From assembly GCA_025617745.1 (NCBI GenBank), contig CM046864.1, positions 29,739,162-29,803,161 on the forward strand: 64,000 nucleotides of DNA. The letters are read 5' to 3'. Both the position numbers and the translations under genes were made by a program. A model generated the notes under the pieces. The model searched no databases and was not told the origin of the DNA. It worked only from the letters and a program-made list of their open reading frames with translations. Below are positions 51,055 to 62,337 of this stretch, piece by piece (within the stretch, counting starts at the first letter, position 1; each line of letters starts with the position of its first letter). The DNA comes from Heliocidaris erythrogramma (lineage: Eukaryota > Echinodermata > Echinoidea > Camarodonta > Echinometridae).

Positions 51055-53495
51055 ATGGGTGAAGCAATTAATGTCAAATTATACTCGCTGAATGTAAGGG
51101 GCCTTGTTGACAAAATAAAACGGAGGTGTGTTTTTGATTGGATGAGAAATACACAATTTGAAATGTTTTTTTCTACAAGAAACTCATAGTACGATAGAAA
51201 GTGAAAAGATGTGGTCCAATGAGTGGGGATATAAGATTTACTTTAGTCACGGAAAATCCAATAGCGCAGGGGTATGCATTTTGTTGAAACCTACTTCAGG
51301 TACTACTGTGCACTCAGTGCACAGAGATGATTCCGGTCGTATTTTGCTTTTAAATGTTTCATATGATAATACAAAGTTTACCGTGGTAAATATATATGGC
51401 CCTAACAAGGATGAGTTGGTGGTTTTTGAAAATTTACATTCTCTAATACAGCAGTTTGGTGAAGAACCTTACATTATTGGTGGAGATATGAATACTGTTC
51501 AAGATCCTCACATGGACCGTTATCCAAACCATACCCAATATCATCCAAATTGTTTTACTCGTATAGAATTACTGAAAGAAGATTATGGACCTGGTAGATG
51601 TATGGCGCTATACATGAACCCATGTAAACTCCAATTTACCTGGCGCTCTAAATCTGCTCAAAGTAGAATTGACTATTTTTTAATTTCCAGTACGCTGAAA
51701 ATTTTGTTTATAATGTAGACGTACATTATGGTTACAGAAGTGACCATTCGGCCATCAGTCTATCAGTCAAACGCTGGGTCCCACAAAGGGGCCAAGGGTT
51801 CTGGAAGATGAACAATTCTCTGTTATCAATTTCTGCTTATAAAAAAGATATACAAAAAACTATAAAATCTGTTATACAGGAAAACAAGAATATGGAAGCA
51901 AATAAACTTTGGGAATATTTGAAATACAAAATTAAAGAAAAATTTATTTTTATCTCTTCCAGTCATAAAAAGAAAATTAAATCTAAATGTAACGCCCTAC
52001 TGAACGATATTGAAAATATCCAACGTTTCTTGACGGATAATCCGGATGACTCTTATATGAGGGAACAATTGGTATGTAAAGATTGAAGCGGAGTTACAAT
52101 GTATGCATGAGGAACATGTTCGCGGAATAATGGTCTGCACGAGAGCCACTTGGATTTCTGAGGGAGAAAAAATTCACGTTATTTCTTAAATTTAGAGAAG
52201 AGGTATTTTGATAAAAAACATATACAGATACTTAAAAAGGGGGAAATAACTATCACCGAACCGCATGATATATTACTGGAAGAAAAACATTTTTATGAAA
52301 CGTTATACAATTCCAATGATATTGACGATAATTATATAAAGAATGTACTAAATGATTTGAATATAACCCAAATTGATCACAATTTAGCCATGTTATGCGA
52401 GGGTCGTATTTCAGAAAACGAATGTTACGATGCTATGATGACAATGGTTTGCAATAAAACACCTGGTACAGACGGCCTTCCTGTTAATTTCTATAACGTA
52501 TTTTGGGAAGATATAAAAGAGCTTGTGAAGTATTCAATACATGTTATACAATTGGTGAACTGTGTCCATCCATGAAGAGAGGAATTATAACCCTTCTACC
52601 GAAAAAGGACAAAGACAACCTATATCTAAAGAACTGGCGTCCAATCTCGCTCTTAAATACAGATTACAAAATATTGGCAAAAATTCTTGCAACTAGACTT
52701 CAAAAAGTTCTCCCTTTTATCATACATGGAGATCAGACTGGATTTTTAAAGAATAGATATATTGGCGAAAATATTCGTTTATTTTTAGATTCAATAGAGT
52801 TAAGCAAAAAACTTTCAATCAAAGGTATAGTCTTTTCCATAGATTTCGAAAAAGCCTTCGATTCTGTTGAATGGAATTTTCTAGATATTTGTTTAAATAA
52901 GTTTGGTTTTGGTAATACATTTAAATCTTTTGTTAAACTGATGTATACAAATATCGAAAGCTGTGTCATAAATAATGGATTCTCATCATCTGTTTTTAAT
53001 CTCCACAGGGGGGTTAGACAAGGTTGCCCTCTTTCTCCGTACTTGTTTCTGATTGGAGCAGAGATATTGGGAATTATGTTGAGACAGAGTACACAAATTC
53101 AGGGAATTAATTTTAACGGAAACGAAATACGATTAAGTCAATATGCTGACGATACCCTGATTTATCTTGATGCTAATGAGCATAATCTTTCCACATGTTT
53201 CGATATGTTATACAAGTATTCTAATATTTCTGGTTTAAAAATTAATGTCAATAAGAGTAAAATTGTGAGGCTAGGAAATTTTCAAGGAACATTATGTAGA
53301 CAACGACCTTTAGAATGGGTCGACAATGTGATTAATTACTTAGGAATAACAATTCCAGTACAGGATTTGTCAGATATTTGTTCGATAAATTTTGATGTCA
53401 AATTGAAAGAAACGTACAAACTCTTGAAAGTGTGGAATTTTCGTAACTTGTCTCTTTTAGGAAAAATTACAATATTGAAATCATTACGTTCACAC
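51055..53495 (+). pseudogene. L1-like LINE ORF2 (endonuclease-RT), broken
   Basis: It starts MGEAINVKLYSLNVRGLVDK at 51055. The endonuclease has LQETHS, IGGDMNTV, SRIDYFLIS and SDHSAI. The reverse transcriptase has NWRPISLLNTDYKILAK, FSIDFEKAFDS and the catalytic YADD, then GLKINVNKSK and YLGI. At least five frame breaks are seen near 51167 (extra T in a T run), 51697, 52078, 52170 and 52540. The sequence stops after LLGKITILKSL at about 53490, so the C-terminal region and poly-A tail are missing. It belongs to the L1/Tx1 clade, together with ORF1 at 45273-46010. It is not functional. Confidence 0.88.
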
Positions 53496-53972
53496 GTAGA
53501 GCGATAGCATCGATGCTATCGAGGTGTCGATGCTATTTTGGTGAAGACCAGATAGTGTCGAGACCAAACGCTGTCTGAACGCAGATAGTCACGAGATAGA
53601 AGCGAGTTTCCAAACTATTCTTGCAGCGAGTTTAGCAGGAGTAAATCTCAGGATCCAGCGACAAAGCATCGACGCTTTGCGGTAGACCACCCACCGCGCT
53701 TGTGACTATTTGTCGTGTGAGCGCAATCGCTGCTATCTTCACTCGCTGCTATCTTCACTAAACTAACTTCGCATGATATGACCCCTGTGCACGAACTTAC
53801 AGTTCGGTGCGCACGAGGCGTGCTGCTGTGTGTTCAGAATCGAGCTATTAGTATTACACACAGTCCCACATGGTTTATTTCTGTGTATGTTCGGGATCTG
53901 TTCGACAACTCGTTAGTGACTTAGTCTGTACCTCGGTCCTCGCTCGTTTACAACAACAAGCTACGAAAAATC
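53496..53972. other. Leader region before the Myb/SANT gene
   Basis: The L1-like ORF2 breaks off abruptly into a region of GATAGCATCGATGCTATCGA-type palindromes (53505-53545) and repeated AGCGAGT/TCGCTGCTATC motifs. It may be the 5' end of another DNA transposon that carries the Myb/SANT gene, but I found no matching right end. Confidence 0.35.
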
Positions 53973-54370
53973 ATGGCTGTTGAAGGATCAGTAAGACTAA
54001 GAGAGAAAAAGGTGAAATGGTTCCCGGGAGAGGTGGATGCGTTAATAGCTATCTGGATTCTGGGCGGAGCCAAATATCGCCGAATCTATAGAGAAAAAAA
54101 CTACGAAAAAGAAGGCTGTGTGGGAGATTTTGGCCACTCGGCTACATGACCTGGGCTATGAAGTCAAATCTGCCGATGCCATCAAGAACAAAATCTTTAA
54201 AATTAAACAGCACTACAAGAAAGTAGATGAGCAAGTGGGTCCATCTGGAGCTGGCTCCACAATCTTGCAAGACGCCCCTTGGTACTACAAGGTCCACGAA
54301 ATTTTAAAACAGAGGCCGGCGATGCAGGCTCCGCCTGGATCCATAGGTGAAAGTTTGTCTCTTGCAAACA
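53973..54370 (+). CDS. Myb/SANT gene exon 1 (7-nt insertion)
   Basis: Starts MAVEGSVRLREKKVKWFPGE, then VDALIAIW. Here ATTCTGG (54057-54063) repeats the preceding ATCTGG and shifts the frame. Beyond it, the correct frame reads AEPNIAESIEKKTTKKKAVW, then EILATRLHDLGYEVKSADAI and KNKIFKIKQHYKKVDEQVG. The W...EV.ALI.IW...L...G and Kxxx.LK..Y pattern is that of trihelix/Myb-SANT-like domains. The donor is AACA|GTGAGT. Confidence 0.78.
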
Positions 54371-57300
54371 GTGAGTTAAAACTCTTTTTATATTCTTTAA
54401 TTTTCTAAGATGGAAGTTGGTGGAGTGTGTGTATGTGGAGGGGGTATTTTTGGTATAATTGTGGTGTGCCGGCATTCATATGGGCCTAACTTTGTTAGGC
54501 AGATAGGCCTAGCCTAGGAGATCTAGACCCTATATTTTCTAAACAATAATATACTTTTTGCAGGGGGCACCTCTGCAAGCACGGGTCACCAATACCCGAT
54601 GGCCCATGTACACATAGTAGACCTGTGGGATCTTTAGCTGCTTTTCATTTTGACTATGAAAATAATTTTTAATTTTAGGACTAATTTTTAAAACCAAGGC
54701 CCGGTTAGGGTAGGCCTAGGCCCTAGGCCTACACTATTTAAATTACATTTTAGACCGGCAGCCACTCACAGAGCAGTCCTATACGCGCAGCGTTTAACAC
54801 AGGTGGGTATGGGGCATAGGCCTAGACGTATTTATAGCGCCCCCGTTGTAAAAAAAAATTGCACTGCAACGTACGTACCCTAATACTACTACTAGTCATA
54901 CGCGCTAAAAACGCATAGGGCCTAGGCCTAGCGCCTACAAGGTCTGGCTAGCAAATTCGAAAATGTATAAATCTGGAAAAAAGGGATTCATTGGCGTGTA
55001 TCCCGATCCCAGACAGCTACTCAATGGTCACGATCATGAGCTGTGTGTCTAGGCCTAGTCTGTTTATGCACGCTTGGGCTAAAATCACTTGGTCTAATTT
55101 GCAGATGGGCTACCTTCATTGGGGCTAAACCATTTTGGTCCACTCTTCATTTGGTCTAATTTGCACTTGGTCTAATAACCAGAAGGTCTAATGACCACTT
55201 GGGCTAATTATCACTTGGTCTAATTACCATTTCGTATACTTTAGTTTGTTGTCACTTGGTCTAGTACCAGTTCGTCTAATGTCAGTTTGTCTAATTCCCA
55301 GTCAGTTTAAAACTAGTTGGTCTAGGCCTACAGGTATTTCGTCTAAAATCCACTTGGTCTAGTATCCATTTGGTCTACGTAGCATTTATATGGTCTAACT
55401 TTCATTTAGTGCATTTTCCATTTAGTCTAATTGTCAGTTGGTCTAAATGCCAATTTGTCTAAACATCACTTTGTCTAATTATCACTAATTAAAGGCTAAT
55501 TGCCTGTTGGGCTATTCCCTTTTCGTCTACGCACCTACCAACAACAATATGCGTCAATTTGTTGGCCATCCTTGCATTTGTGGGCAGAGCTTTTTGGGGG
55601 GGGGTTGCTGTCCTGACTCGACTCTATCCTGAGCTGAGGTCAAAACCAAAAACCAAAAAATACCGATATCTGTTAGAAAAAAGAAAGAAAAATGGTTTCA
55701 TTCCACCGATTGTTTCTGAATTATCTCTTTGCCTGTTTTGTACATAATATTCACTGTTTGCCCAGGGCGTCATAATACCTAGATACGCCACTGCCTTAAA
55801 AGAAGAAAGGGAAGACAGTGAACAAGTATAAAAAGCGACATTTTTGTGGGTGCTTGGAAAGGTGAGGGGGGGGGGGGGATTGTGCCCCCTATCAACGACC
55901 GAGTTCATTTAAGTTTTAGATGAACAAATACTAATAATAGTTGCATACTCTTCTTTCTCCTTCTCTTTTCGTTTTCTTCTCTCTCTCTCTCTCTCTCTCT
56001 CTCTTTGATCACTTGAAATATATCATAGGGGGCAACCGCCCCCTGCCCCCGTCCTGTAGCGCCAGCCCCTGAAAAAAGCAGTTTGCATAGCTCAAATGTA
56101 TCAGAGAAGCTTAATGCCAGAATATTTAGTTCTTGGTATGACAACAGTGTGACACCTTTGAGCAGGAACTTAGCGAGAGCTTGGGACACAGTGCCCAAAT
56201 GTTTAATAATATTGCAGCAATTAAGATATCCCCCGCCCGAAGCTTGCTCGGTACGCTCGGTCGCACTCACTTATTGTAACTTATGGCAGTCCTATCTGTC
56301 TCTTTTATTGAGGGATTGTGCTTGAAATTAAAAGCTTTTGCGGTATCTTCGTCATGAAATCATATAATGCAAGCTTCATACAATGTCATGACCTTCAACA
56401 AGAACATTTTGGTCTCTCGCTTGCAAGTTAGGAGTAGAGCAGAATTGCATATTGTGCATTAGAAAATATATACTTAAAATTTAATGTGTGTTAAATACAA
56501 TGTTGGGGTAAAACAACGTATGAAAACGCCATTTTCCATTCTCGTCTTCACCCTTCATACTTAAGTTCCCCCTTTTTCCAAAAAAAGTATACCCAGTTCG
56601 TTGAAACGCCAAGTCTGTGGGTCGTCTTGCCCCTCCAATGAGTATGAAAATACCCTGGCACCACGCCTAGCTTTTATTGACTACTTGCACAAACATTTGT
56701 ACATCGGATATCAAATAAGAAACATGAATAACAGTTCATCAACGAAACAAACATAATTTGAAGTGCAATACATAAATACAATAAGGTTTATCTACTTAGT
56801 CATGAAAGGAAGAGGAGACATATGAAATATAAATGTTTTAATTACTAAAAAATAATACTACATCATTGATTTTAGTAAATTAAATAACTAATATATAAAA
56901 TGTAGGGATATTGATGGATCTTGATATAAGAACAACAAGGTGAATAACTCTTTTAATGCTCATTTACGTTTCTTTGAAGTTTCATTTTTCAAGTTTCATT
57001 TTTCAAGTTTCATTTCCCTGTTCTTTCTCAACTTGCTACTAAGTAACTAAATGGCCAGAAGAATAAATAGTAATTAGACCAAATGGTCATTAGACTATAT
57101 GAAAATTAGACCAAATGATAAGTAGCCTTACTGGTTATTAGACGAATTGGATATTAGACCATATGACAGTTAGACTAAATGATAAGTAACCAAACAGGTT
57201 ATTAGACTAAATGGAATTGGACCAAATGATAGGTAGACCATATGGTATCAGTCAAAGTAGGTGTAGCCCAAATGGATATTAGACTATGTGGCTTGTAGAC

Positions 57301-60300
57301 AAAATGACTGTTAGACTATTTGGAAATAGATGAAGTGAAAATTAGCCCAAAACGAGCGTAAATCTTCGGGGGCAATCGTTGAACCCATGCAAGTAATAAA
57401 ACAGCTCGACCTGTATAATCTAACACTACTAGCGAGGGGATGAGCCACCACTAGCACTGAGGGGGTACACTATTTAATTATATTATCATCCTGTCAGCAG
57501 GATTCATTGTTTACATTCCCAGAAGAAACCCCCAGGAAAAAAATACATACAGGAAGAGAAATTCGGGGTAAGACTTCCTTACAGACCTTATGTACCCTCC
57601 ATCCGGAGGACTGTGCCACCACAAGTGTAAATGACCTATTAGCACGTGCTTTCATTTACTTCGTTAAATGAAAAGATGATTATCATCACTTTCATCAAAC
57701 TAAAACCAAATAAATTCAACCCATTCATAGGTGTATTGTGCAGTCTTAATTGCAGGTGGAGGGTATAAGGATGTCTTTCCAACTTCGGGTGCATTACCAT
57801 AACTGACTTCATGAACATAAAGCAAGCATCGTCAACGTTAGGCCTAACTCTTATTTATAAGAATATTGTAGAGAAGGCTACTGGTATTTACACCGTTATT
57901 GGTTTACGTTCACAGTCCCGCATATTAAATCGTTGTTAACAGCGCGGCCGGTAGGGTAGGTGCTTTGAGTGGAGGAGGGGGGGGGGGGGGGGGGGGGAAT
58001 GGCGTCCAGCCAATCAGCAAACAATAAAGTCATCATGCACTCTTTTGTGGCTGTGGCATAATTTTAAATAATCAAATTCAAACCTTTGTGAAACAATTTA
58101 TTTGTTAAAAGGGGTGTAAAGAAGCGATCAAGAGCGATTGGAGTAGCGGTAGTGGTCACAGCCGTGTTCTCCCCCGCCCCCCTCAACAAAAAAAAAATCC
58201 ACCCCTGGCATTGATTTGGGCTACATAAACATCTTTCCTATAGCCGTCTTTGTGAAAAATACATTTATATAGCCTTCCTTTATTCATTTTCCCCACTTTT
58301 TTATTTATTAAAGCGGACGGTGGTGATGATGATGATAGCCTTGACCATGATGATAGCGGCATCGTAGAAGGTCAGCCAGGTACAGGGAATGAAGGTAAGC
58401 ATTTCATTTTCATTTCCCTCATTTTAAAAATCTACATTGTTGAAATTCCCAATAAAAGAAAAATGCAATGTGTTCGGTGTTTATTAGTTTGAAGTTATTA
58501 TATTCTGGCATATTTTTCAAAGGCTCGGTGCATGGTGCACAACTTACGGCTCGACATTTACCTAAGAATAGCCCTCAGATTCATTTGACAACAATTTTAC
58601 ACTGAATAGAAAAGTAGTATGTTACAATATGTAAACTGCTCATGTATACTGGTGAGAAAATTGAGTTGAGTTGTATTTTCTTTTTCATTTAAAAAATGAT
58701 GAAATTTTGAATAATTATACAATCACCCTAGATTCTCTTGTCCGATTTACGATGCAAACGTAATAGCGATCAGTGATCGCTAGATGAAATTGTTTTGCAA
58801 AAATAGGGTTGCTAAAATCTACAGGTGCTTACGTCAACCACTGGATACGTGAAAATTGTGATTTTAATCAGGGCAAATCTTGGATTTTTCCCCCGCTCTC
58901 AAATGTGGAGGTGTTGTGGATCAGTGGATAAGTCCCCGGACTGTGAACCACGAGGTCCGGGGTTCGAATCCCACCGCAGCACTAGCGTCCTTTGGCAAGA
59001 CGTTAATCTACATTTGCCACTCTCCACCCAGGTGCTAAATGGGTACCCGGTAGGATGCGAAAGTTAATGTCGTTTGCTTAGCAATGAAAGCGTCACTGTA
59101 TGGCCCATTGCTGGAATACTCCCCAGGGAGCGGAGAATGTGGATACATTGTGTGCGGGCATGCCAGAATCTGATGACCGGGGTAATAATAATGTATATCT
59201 GTAAAGCGCTTAGAGACATCATCCATGTAATGGGCGCTATATAAAAAAACGTAATAAAAAATAATAATTTGTAATCTCACATGCCAGTAAAATTTGATGC
59301 AGCTCATAAGTTAGTTTGTTTAGCATATTTTTGTGTCAGTTATTGCAGCTTTACTACTTGAATGATCCAACACTATATATAGTACTGCCTATTCTAATTA
59401 ATCATTTTAAACTTCCCTTCAGTTCGTGTGAAGTATCGAAAAGTATTCAGTGACTCATTCTCATTTTTGCTTGGTTTTTTTTTAAAATTCAGGAAGTGAC
59501 GAGGAGATGGATACGTCAGATGATGAGATTCTTCCAGACCTTGAAGCTCGTAGAGTGGCATTTGCAAGTGATAGAGGAGCGGTAGGAGAAGGCAGAGATG
59601 AAGGAGATGACGGTCATGAAGCTGGAGCAAGAGGGGGAGATGATAATGATGATGGTAATGACGATAGTGAGGATGGACGTGGCTCGGTTGAATCTGAGGG
59701 AGAAGGCGATCGTCCACAATGTGTTGTTCAACAACAAGGTGCTGGTCTACAACAAGGTGCTGGTCAACGAGGTGCTGGTCAACAACAAGGTGCTGGTCAA
59801 CGAGGTGCTGGTCTGCAACAAGGAGCTGGCCATCGAGGTGCTGGTGTACAACAAGGTGCTGGTCAACAAGGTGCTGGTCAACGAGGTGCTGGTCAACAAG
59901 GTTAACAAAGGGGATTTTATATATTATGGTGATATTCGACGTGCAACTTAAGTACTGAAATAAATAAATAGTGTTGATTTATGTTCAGAATTTAACTTTG
60001 TTATGCCTCCACCACGTAGTGGCGCCGGAGGCATTATGTTTTCGGGTTTTCCGTCCGTAATTGAGTTTGTGGGCGCAATAACTTAAGAACCGTTTGAGAA
60101 ATCCAAATGAAACTTGGTATGAGTAGGTATCAGTGAACGATGCTTCCCTGATTAACTTTTGAGGTCATGGGTCAAAGGTCAAAGGTCAAGGTTAAATGGT
60201 AAAATTTCATTTTTTTTCTCCATATATCTGAAATGGCTAATGGTATCGTCATGAAATTACCAGACAGACAGATTTTGGTTATGATGTCAAAGGTCAAAGG

Positions 60301-62013
60301 TCTATTTTCCCCATACCTGTTAAATATCTCAATTTCATGTACCTTCATGAAATGTAGTAGGCCTACATACATATATAGCCAGACAAAGCTTCTCTAGTGA
60401 ATAGTCTGGGTCATATAAGGTCAAAGGTCACAGGTCAAGAATCTAAGTTCCTGCGCATCTATTTGTATAGTGTAATGCAAGTTATTATGTTATTAAAAGG
60501 CAAAAAAGGAAGCGTGATACCGGAGGCATTACCAGTCGTCATGGTGACATTTCTAGTTGCATTCTATTTTAGAATGCAATCGTTTCAATTTGGGAGAGGG
60601 ATATACTGTATATGCCATATATTTTGCAGGGTTTTTAATTTCGCGAATTTCGCGAGTGGGGTGCGAAAAGATTAATTTCGATCCTTACATGAATGCGATG
60701 TGCATGCGTACATGTAACGCATGGTACACTGTAAAAACTTAAGTGCTGTATATAGCACTTTTTGAGGCCATGCAAAGGGACTGCACTGAGAGTGCTATTG
60801 AATGCACTCAGAGTGCTATTTCAGCACTTTCACGGGAGCTGGACCGGCTCCTTAAACTGCTAAACATTCATTAAAAAAAATGATTTTGGCGAGCCTCGAA
60901 CCAGGGTCCGCTGATCGAGAATTGCTGGCATTACCGCTAGACTAACTCACATCGTACGATTTAGAGCAGATCATATTGTTACATAGTGAATTTACGACAC
61001 CACATAGTTCATGTTATCTACTTGACTCCCATGACTAAACTGGAGTGCAAGAAGCATTCGTTAGTCCATCGGTAACGTCAGTGCCTCTCAATCAGCAGAA
61101 CCTGGTTCGACATGTTCGAGGCTCGCCACGGTCACATTTTTTTTGCTGGTAAATCAGCACACTACAAGTGCTATAAACAGCATTTCAGGTGCAGTCACTA
61201 TACATGCCCCTAAAAGTATCACTTTAGTTTCTACAGTGTACGCAGTATACAGCAGTTAACAAGGTGCGTGTTCGTTCTCCGTCCATTGTTGCACCCCACG
61301 ATCGTCAATTTAAGCACTCGCAAAATTGTCGGGAAGTCCCGATTTGTGAAAAATTAGACTCGCTAAGCATATGGCGTATACAGTATTATAGATGCCTTGA
61401 ACAAATCAATCTGTTGACGGTGCCAGGACATTTTCCAGTGATGAACCAACTTTTAGAATGTATATTTTTTTCATGGCCAATGTTTGTCTCTATATTTCCA
61501 TTTATTTCCCCTGCAGCAAACGTGAGACAGCCTAAACCAAGAGCAAGGAGCGACCAGACAGCTCGGGCTTTTAGCCGACGCCTTAATGATATAATTACGA
61601 CATCCGACAGAAGGTATATGGCGAGGGAGGATCGAATTCGCCAGGAGGAGCGCAGAAGAAGGGAAGAGGATGGGCAGCTTATGAGGGACATGGTAGATAT
61701 CATGCGGCAGAACCTAGAAATGGCAAGAAGACGGGATGAGCTGGCAGAGAGGAGGGAGGGCAGGAGGAGTGAAGACATGCGGGCATTGATGCAAATATTG
61801 GCGCAGCAGCAACATCATCCCACTCAGTCCCAACCCCTGTTACACCAACCCGTGGAACAACAACCACCTAGACATCATTCGCCTTACTACCAGCCCATGG
61901 ATAACCAGCACCACCAACCATCTCATCAACCATATCATCACCCTCCTCAGGCCACTCAACCTCCACCTCAGCCTCGCGAAGACAGCAACAGACCAATATA
62001 TAGAAATCTTTAA
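53973..62013 (+). CDS. Myb/SANT-coiled-coil protein gene (4 exons, frame broken)
   Basis: The four exons join in phase 1 throughout. Ignoring a 7-nt insertion in exon 1, they give about 458 residues: a Myb/SANT-like trihelix domain (residues about 15-110), an acidic Asp/Gly/Ser-rich part, a QQGAGQRGAG array, a basic coiled coil and a Gln/His/Pro-rich tail. This layout is common in Myb-like accessory proteins of PIF/Harbinger transposons and in genes derived from them. Inference: DNA binding in the nucleus. As it stands, translation from the ATG stops early because of the insertion, so it is a recent pseudogene, a variant allele or an assembly error. Confidence 0.72.
54371..55069. other. Intron 1, first part
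   Basis: Rich in the palindrome TAGGCCTA. No coding sequence or element end was recognised. Confidence 0.4.
55070..57365. mobile_element. Foldback-like element with inverted TTGGTCTAAT arrays
   Basis: The left array (about 55070-55525) consists of degenerate 13-18 nt units such as CACTTGGTCTAATT. The right array (about 57055-57365) has the same unit inverted (AATTAGACCAAATG). Between them lie about 1.5 kb with poly-G, a CT microsatellite (55979-56004), a hAT-like end (AGATACGCCACTG near 55780) and no transposase. The architecture matches the element at 7205-9415. It lies in intron 1 of the Myb/SANT gene. Confidence 0.55.
57366..58313. other. Intron 1, last part
   Basis: Non-coding, with a poly-G tract (about 57978-57999). 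It ends in the acceptor TTTATTTATTAAAG before exon 2. Confidence 0.5.
58314..58394 (+). CDS. Myb/SANT gene exon 2
   Basis: The acceptor is TATTAAAG and the donor GAAG|GTAAGC. With one base from exon 1 it codes for TDGGDDDDSLDHDDSGIVEG, then QPGTGNE. It is acidic, phase 1 to phase 1. It is short, and is supported by the exact phase and the matching acidic composition of exon 3. Confidence 0.65.
58905..59265 (+). mobile_element. tRNA-derived SINE in intron 2
   Basis: The head (58910-58985) resembles a tRNA: GTGTTGT/GCAGCAC acceptor-like ends, box A-like TGGATCAGTGGATAAGT, the CTGTGAA anticodon loop of tRNA-His type, and box B GGTTCGAATCC. The body contains CCTTTGGCAAGACGTTAATC, TTTGCCACTC and ATGGGTACCCGGTAGGATG. 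The tail is GGGCGCTATATAAAAAAACG followed by AATAAT. The same body occurs in the minus-strand copy at 34949-35165. Confidence 0.88.
59493..59900 (+). CDS. Myb/SANT gene exon 3 (acidic, then GAG/Gln array)
   Basis: The acceptor is TTTAAAATTCAG and the donor CAACAAG|GTTAAC. It codes for GSDEEMDTSDDEILPDLEAR, an acidic GDDNDDGNDDSED stretch, and then a tandem array of 12- to 15-nt units (CAACAAGGTGCTGGT) giving QQGAG/QRGAG repeats at 59718-59900. Without splicing the frame meets TAA one codon after the donor. Phase 1 on both sides fits exons 2 and 4. Confidence 0.72.
60000..60560. repeat. Dispersed repeat with GGTCAAAGGTCA motifs
   Basis: Begins TTATGCCTCCACCACGTAGT, then GGCGCCGGAGGCATTATG, and ends near ACCGGAGGCATTACC. 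The inside has AAATGAAACTTGGTATGAG and several GGTCAAAGGTCA tandem motifs. It is a non-coding repeat of a type common in marine invertebrate genomes. It lies in intron 3 of the Myb/SANT gene. Confidence 0.7.
60727..61238. mobile_element. MITE with inverted tRNA-like arms
   Basis: The left end CACTGTAAAAACTTAAGTG faces CACTTTAGTTTCTACAGTG at the right, with TA on both sides. Inside, a tRNA-like sequence lies on the minus strand (about 60893-60957: box A-like TCTAGCGGTAATGC, box B GGTTCGAGGCTC). A related one lies on the plus strand (about 61052-61128: GTCCATCGGTAACGTC, then CCTGGTTCGACATG and TTCGAGGCTCGCCA). The arms therefore come from a tRNA-derived unit present in both orientations. Confidence 0.75.
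61517..62013 (+). CDS. Myb/SANT gene exon 4 (coiled coil, Q/H/P tail)
   Basis: The acceptor CCCCTGCAG is followed by CA, completing an Ala codon. It codes for NVRQPKPRARSDQTARAFSR, then a charged coiled coil (RRYMAREDRIRQEERRRREE, MRDMVDIMRQNLEMARRRDE, MRALMQILAQQ). The tail is of Gln, His, Pro and Tyr (HHPTQSQPLLHQPVEQQPPR), ending with PIYRNL and a stop. The frame is open further upstream, but the acceptor and phase fit make this the likely exon start. Confidence 0.78.
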
Positions 62014-62337
62014 ACATAACATTATTTCGTCCATAACATTTACAATAACTACAATACCGCTAAATACGTACTAAATACTCTGATTTCACTGCAACTTGGA
62101 GGGGTGCTTGGTAATACCTGCACATTTTGCTAAATGCCAAACTAACTGTCATGTTCTCTACACTGGGCAAAGCACATTGTTAAATCTATAGTCTTTGTTT
62201 TCTGTTGGCAATATTTTCGCGTACAGTTATTTTTGTCGTTTTGGACGAGTTGCAGTAATTCGCGAGGGGTTAGTTTCGCGATTTTCGCTGAACGTATTCA
62301 TAAGTACATTGGCTGAATCTGTCAGAATAGGAATTAT
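62014..62337. other. 3' flank of the Myb/SANT gene
   Basis: Likely 3' untranslated sequence. No clear AATAAA is seen just after the stop, and there is no other feature. Confidence 0.35.

Noticed and set aside
58910..58985. Functional tRNA-His gene
   Set aside because: The anticodon stem does not pair, and the sequence continues into a SINE body shared with 34949-35165.
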